Below are positions 60,401 to 64,000 of a stretch of DNA of 64,000 bases, piece by piece. Position 1 is the stretch's first letter; every line of letters starts with the position of its first letter. Source of the stretch: Bog-473 sp963850095 (GTDB taxonomy: Bacteria; Actinomycetota; Acidimicrobiia; Acidimicrobiales; RAAP-2); contig CAWKJX010000014.1 of assembly GCA_963850095.1 (NCBI GenBank), positions 248,001 to 312,000 of the forward strand, in the 5' to 3' direction. The translations under genes and the position numbers were made by a program. Under the pieces are notes generated by a model that was given only the letters and a program-made list of their open reading frames with translations, was not told the DNA's origin and ran no database searches.

Positions 60401-62851
60401 ATGAACTTCGAGTTCTCCGAGGAGCAGCTCGCGTTCGTCAAGGAGGTCGAGGCCTTCCTCGATGCCAACGACGACCCCGAAGTGTTCGACCTGACCCGGG
60501 AGAACATGGCCCAGATCGTCGACACGCCCAGGCGCCGCGCCTTCATGGCGTCGCTCGGCGAGAAGGGCTGGCTCGGCATGACCTGGCCCAAGGAGTACGG
60601 CGGCTCCGAAGGCGAGGGCGTCTACGAGTACCTCCTCAACGAGCAGCTGGCCGGCCGCGGCGGCCCGCAGATCGGCAAGGGGGTCGGCATCGTCGGCAAG
60701 ACGATCATCCGCCACGGCAACGAACGGCTCAAGGCGGAGTTCCTGCCCAAAATCCTGCGCAACGAGGTCGAGTTCGCCGTGGGCTACTCGGAGCCGAATG
60801 CCGGGTCCGACGCCGCCTCCATGCAGCTCAAGGCCACCCGGGCCGACGACGGCTGGATACTCAACGGCCAGAAGACCTGGACCACCTCCGCCCACTTCGC
60901 CGAGTGGTACTGGGTCGGCGGGCGCACCGATCCCGATTCCAAGCACGCCGGCATCACGCTGTTCCTCGTCCCCATCGACCAGCCCGGCATCACGGTCAAC
61001 GCCATCTGGACCATGGGCGACGAGCGCACCAACGAGGTCTTCCTCAACGACGTCTTCGTCCACGACGACTACGTCGTGGGCGAGGTGGGGCGGGGCTTCC
61101 AGTACATCTCCGAGGCGCTCGACCTCGAGCGCTTCACCATGTTCACCTTCTCGCCCATCGCGCAGCGCTTCGAGCTCCTGGTCGAGTACGTCAAGACGAC
61201 CACCCGAGACGGCGTCCTCCTCAAGGACGACCCCGTCGTCCGCCAGCGCCTGGCCCAGTTGGCCACCCAGCTCGAGGTCGCCCGCGTCATGGGCCTCAAG
61301 TTCGTCTACGAGTCCTCCAAGGGTGGCGCCGCCCCCACCGCCGAGGCCTCCGAGTACAAGCTCTTCGCCACCGAGCTGTCCAAGCGCCTGGCCAACGCGT
61401 CCATGGACATCGCCGGTCCGGGCAGCCAGCTGCGCGTCAAGACCGCCGAGGCCCCGATGGCGGGCCGGTCCGAGTCGACCTACCGCTACACCGTCATCGA
61501 CACCATCGGTGGCGGCGCCTCGGAGATCCAGAAGAACATCATCGCCCGGCGCAAGCTCGGCCTCCCGAAGAATTTCCGAGTGGCCGCCGCGTCGTCTTCC
61601 CCGCATCGGCCCGGCGGCACCGGCCCCCTCGCCGCCGGCACCGCCACCGGCCCCGCCCCCGGCCCCCTCGTCACCGTCGCCGGCACCGGCCCCCTCGCCG
61701 GTATCACCGTGCTCGATTTCTCCACCGTCGGTCCCGCCGCCCGGTGCACGCGCCTCCTGGCGGACTACGGCGCGCGCGTGGTGAAGGTCGGGCCGGTCCC
61801 CTCGGCCGACGCGTCGCCCATTGAGCCTCCCTTCTTCGCCTACAGCGGCCACCGCGGCATGCGACGCGTCCAACTCGACCTCAAGGACGACGACGGGCGC
61901 GAGGCCTTTCTCTCCCTGGCGGCGGCGGCCGACGTCGTGGTCGAGAGCTTTCGCCCCGGCGTGGTCGACCGCCTGGGCATCGGCTACGACGCCGTGTCCG
62001 TACGCAATCCGGGCATCGTCTACTGCTCCACGAGCGGTTATGGCCAGGACGGCCCGTGCGCCCAATGGGCCGGGCACGACCTCGACTACCTGGCCGTCGG
62101 TGGCTTCCTGGCCATGAGCACACCCGGAGCCGACGGCGCGCCGCCGTTGCCCGGTGCCACCATCGCCGACGCTGCCGCCGGCGGCATGCAGGCGGCGCTT
62201 GCCATCACCGCTGCCTTGGCCGCACGCGCCACCTCGACGTCAGCAGCTCGTGGTTGTTACCTCGATGTCTCCGTGGCCGACGGCGTGCTCTGGCTCATGT
62301 CGCTCGCCATCGACGAGCAGCTCGCCCTCGGCCAGCCCGTCCGCCCGGGCCACGACGTCCTCTCCGGCCGCTACGCCTGCTACGGCACCTATCGCGCGGC
62401 CGACTCGAAGTGGCTGGCCGTCGCCGCCATAGAGGCCAAGTTCTTCGCCAACCTCTGCGCCGCCCTCGGTTGCCCCGAGCTGGCCGCCTCCCAGCTCGAT
62501 GACGAGGCGCAGCCGACCATTCGTGCTGCCTTTACGACTGCCTTCGCCATGCGTACGCGCGACGAGTGGGTGGAGGTCCTGGCCGGCGCCGACACGTGCG
62601 TGGCGCCCGTCCTCGACGTCGCCGAGGTCGCCGCACATCCGCAATTCGTCGCTCGCGGTGACGTCGTCACGGTCGCCCATCCGGCGCAAGGCACCTTCCG
62701 CCAGCTCGCCCCCCTGTTGGCCGGCATGGACCGCGCCGCCGCCTCCGACCTGCCCGACCCCGCCGTCACCGACACCGAGCACCTCCTCAAGGAGGCTGGG
62801 GTGGACGGTGGGATCGTGACCCGCTGGGTGGCCAAGGGGGTGGTGGCATGA
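60401..62851 (+). CDS. Acyl-CoA dehydrogenase fused to CaiB-type CoA-transferase
   Basis: One continuous 816 aa frame. Residues 1-393 are an acyl-CoA dehydrogenase: FEFSEEQLAFVKEVEAFL, GWLGMTWPKEYGG, VGYSEPNAGSDAASMQL (FAD/substrate strand), WILNGQKTWTTSAHF and TIGGGASEIQKNIIARRKL. A Gly/Pro/Thr-rich linker (394-427) contains a duplicated 20-base segment. Residues 428-816 are a class III CoA-transferase: GITVLDFSTVGPAARCTRLL, YSGHRGMRRVQLDLKDDDG, CSTSGYGQDGPCAQWAG and YLDVSVADGVLWLM with the catalytic Asp. It would join CoA activation to dehydrogenation on one chain. Its stop overlaps the next ATG. Confidence 0.88.
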   Translation: MNFEFSEEQLAFVKEVEAFLDANDDPEVFDLTRENMAQIVDTPRRRAFMASLGEKGWLGMTWPKEYGGSEGEGVYEYLLNEQLAGRGGPQIGKGVGIVGKTIIRHGNERLKAEFLPKILRNEVEFAVGYSEPNAGSDAASMQLKATRADDGWILNGQKTWTTSAHFAEWYWVGGRTDPDSKHAGITLFLVPIDQPGITVNAIWTMGDERTNEVFLNDVFVHDDYVVGEVGRGFQYISEALDLERFTMFTFSPIAQRFELLVEYVKTTTRDGVLLKDDPVVRQRLAQLATQLEVARVMGLKFVYESSKGGAAPTAEASEYKLFATELSKRLANASMDIAGPGSQLRVKTAEAPMAGRSESTYRYTVIDTIGGGASEIQKNIIARRKLGLPKNFRVAAASSSPHRPGGTGPLAAGTATGPAPGPLVTVAGTGPLAGITVLDFSTVGPAARCTRLLADYGARVVKVGPVPSADASPIEPPFFAYSGHRGMRRVQLDLKDDDGREAFLSLAAAADVVVESFRPGVVDRLGIGYDAVSVRNPGIVYCSTSGYGQDGPCAQWAGHDLDYLAVGGFLAMSTPGADGAPPLPGATIADAAAGGMQAALAITAALAARATSTSAARGCYLDVSVADGVLWLMSLAIDEQLALGQPVRPGHDVLSGRYACYGTYRAADSKWLAVAAIEAKFFANLCAALGCPELAASQLDDEAQPTIRAAFTTAFAMRTRDEWVEVLAGADTCVAPVLDVAEVAAHPQFVARGDVVTVAHPAQGTFRQLAPLLAGMDRAAASDLPDPAVTDTEHLLKEAGVDGGIVTRWVAKGVVA
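61615..61700 (+). repeat. 20-base direct repeat in the fusion linker
   Basis: CGGCACCGGCCCCCTCGCCG occurs at 61615-61634 and again, identical and in the same frame, at 61681-61700. It encodes GTGPLA at both ends of the linker between the dehydrogenase and CoA-transferase domains. Confidence 0.85.
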
Positions 62852-63389
62852 CGCCGAGCCCAAGCCCAGGCCCAGCCACGGACCCGCTTACGGCTGCCCT
62901 CGATCTGGTCGGGAAGGAGCAGTACCACGAGGTCGGCGAGTTCCCGGTCGAGCAGGGCTACGTGTGGACGTCGTGCGCCTCCGTCGAGAACGGCAACCCG
63001 CTCTTCTGGGACCCCGAGGTAGCTGCCGCGCTCACCAACGGCCCGATCGCGCCCCCTCCATGGTCTCGGTCTGGTTCCGCCCGCACCACTGGGCGCCCGG
63101 CCGCACCACAGAGGCCCTCCCGCTCCAGGTGCACTTCGACCTGAAGGAGCTCTTCGGGCTGCCCGAGGCCGTCATGACCGACAACACGATCGAGTTCCAC
63201 GCCCCGGTCCGCATGGGCGACCGCCTGCGCACGCACCAGGTCCTGCGTTCGGTCAGCGGGGAGAAGACAACCAAACTCGGCACAGGCCGGTTCTGGGTGA
63301 TCGACGTTGTCTACACCAACCAGACCGGTGATCTCGTGGCGGTGGAGTCCTATACGGGCTTCGGCTACCAGCGGGGTGACGCCGCGTGA
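62848..63389 (+). CDS. MaoC/FAS1-dehydratase-like hotdog protein, one frameshift
   Basis: About 180 aa in two frames. The first holds LVGKEQYHEVGEFPVEQGYV and WTSCASVENGNPLFWDPEVA. The second holds SMVSVWFRPHHWAPGRTTEA, LHFDL-like VHFDLKELFGLPEAVMT, DNTIEFHAPVRMGDRLRTHQ and WVIDVVYTNQTGDLVAVES. Adding one C in the run at 63052-63056 restores the reading. The N-terminal hotdog type is known from two-subunit enoyl-CoA hydratases. ATG 62848 overlaps the fusion stop (ATGA), and its own stop overlaps the next GTG. It probably pairs with the next gene product as a heteromeric hydratase. Confidence 0.8.
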
Positions 63390-63892
63390 CCACCGCACCC
63401 GTCGCGCCCAGCATCCTCTTCGAGGACGTCCACCCCGATGACGAGCTGCCGGCGCTCGACTACGACGTCAACGCGACCACCGTGGTCCTTGGCGCGCTGG
63501 CCACGCGCGACTGGCGGCCCATGCACCACGACAAGGACTTCGCCGTCAACCGCAACGGCACGCAGGACATCTTCTTGAACACCCCGAACCAGGCGGCCTG
63601 GTTCGAGCGCTACCTGACGGACTGGACCGGACCGCACGGCCGGCTGGGCCGGGTGACCTTCCGCATGAAAGGGTCCGTCTTCCCCGGCGACACCATGTCG
63701 ATGCGGGGTGTCGTCGAGTCCTCCGAGATCGACGATGTCGGCTGCGGTTTCGTCACCGTTGCGGTGACGCTGTCCGTCGCCGGCGACGTCAAGACCACCT
63801 GCACGGCCCGCATCGCCGTCCCTCGTGCCGTCGACGACAACCCCTGGGCCCGCTCGGGCGACCAATGGCAACCGTCGCCCGCACGCCCATGA
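63386..63892 (+). CDS. MaoC-like acyl dehydratase
   Basis: A 168 aa hotdog-fold protein: LFEDVHPDDELPALDYDVNA, VLGALATRDWRPMHHDKDFA (the Asp/His hydratase region: RDWRPMHHD) and a closing beta sheet with GVVESSEIDDVGCGFVTV. It is the likely catalytic partner of the preceding protein for hydration of an enoyl-CoA, perhaps with a bulky side chain as in steroid degradation. GTG 63386 overlaps the previous stop (GTGA). Confidence 0.82.
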   Translation: MTTAPVAPSILFEDVHPDDELPALDYDVNATTVVLGALATRDWRPMHHDKDFAVNRNGTQDIFLNTPNQAAWFERYLTDWTGPHGRLGRVTFRMKGSVFPGDTMSMRGVVESSEIDDVGCGFVTVAVTLSVAGDVKTTCTARIAVPRAVDDNPWARSGDQWQPSPARP

Positions 63893-63924
63893 CCGTCCGG
63901 ACCCCGATCACGAAAGAGGCCTGA

Positions 63925-64000
63925 GTGCTGGACCTTGAATTCGACCAGGAGCAAGAACTGCTGCGCCAGACCGTGCGCGACGTGCTGGCCAAGCACTGCT
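63925..64000 (+). CDS. Acyl-CoA dehydrogenase, 5' fragment
   Basis: GTG 63925 after AAAGAGG opens LDLEFDQEQELLRQTVRDVL, the standard first helix of acyl-CoA dehydrogenases. The rest lies beyond the window. It continues the operon that starts at 60401 and would be its second dehydrogenase, as expected for the heteromeric enzymes of side-chain degradation. Confidence 0.75.
   Translation, partial: MLDLEFDQEQELLRQTVRDVLAKHC

Noticed and set aside
1..64000. tRNA or rRNA genes, insertion sequences, attachment sites, replication origin
   Set aside because: I looked for cloverleaf-like segments, transposase motifs and DnaA-box clusters and saw none I could support by eye.

Overview
The window is high-GC DNA (about 70% by eye) with dense gene packing and many 1-4 base gene overlaps of the ATGA/GTGA/TTGA type. 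It looks like the chromosome of an actinomycete-type bacterium. An imuA-imuB-dnaE2 SOS cassette with a CGAAC-N4-GTTCG LexA box, a mycobacterial-type GH15 trehalase, several class III nucleotide cyclases and large numbers of CoA-transferase, thiolase, SDR and dihydrodipicolinate-reductase-like genes fit an Actinomycetota member. An uncultured Acidimicrobiia-like lineage is my guess, but no rRNA or tRNA gene is present to settle it.

Layout. 0-14 kb: partial LytR-CpsA-Psr gene, sulfotransferase, DinB-like protein, sugar-phosphate deaminase, threonine-dehydratase-like enzyme and hydrolase, phasin-like protein, a MerR-PP2C fusion, pirin, Gfo/Idh/MocA oxidoreductase, CaiB-type CoA-transferase, questin-oxidase-like protein, aldo/keto reductase and a KstD-like flavoprotein. 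14-16 kb: two genes broken by several frame changes (inositol monophosphatase and a hydrolase). 16-27 kb: a reductase / SDR-TIM-barrel operon, an amidohydrolase, a hydrolase-cyclase fusion, small monooxygenase-like proteins, acetyltransferases and a Tat-exported phospholipase C-like enzyme. 27-33 kb: DNA-damage region with an SRAP protein divergent from imuA-imuB-dnaE2. 33-42 kb: DHA2 transporter, a second reductase/SDR pair, type II NADH dehydrogenase, trehalase, SDR and Rieske oxygenase. 42.5-46 kb: nucleobase salvage (uracil phosphoribosyltransferase, fungal-type cytosine deaminase, another phosphoribosyltransferase, NCS1 permease). 46-48 kb: cobyric acid synthase and small proteins. 48-55 kb: an amine/alanine catabolic locus (Lrp regulator, class III aminotransferase, amine oxidase-like flavoprotein, aldehyde dehydrogenase, alanine dehydrogenase). 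55-60 kb: thiolase with an OB-fold partner, then two unusual class III cyclases. 60-64 kb: a CoA-thioester operon opening with an acyl-CoA dehydrogenase/CoA-transferase fusion, behind a perfect palindromic operator.

The genes combine into a few readable modules: SOS mutagenesis, pyrimidine salvage, transamination-based amine catabolism in which alanine dehydrogenase can recycle the pyruvate acceptor, and CoA-ester/lipid catabolism. At least eleven otherwise convincing genes are interrupted by changes that are mostly single-base indels in G/C runs. This points to sequence or assembly error at least as much as to gene decay, and several calls below are given across those breaks.
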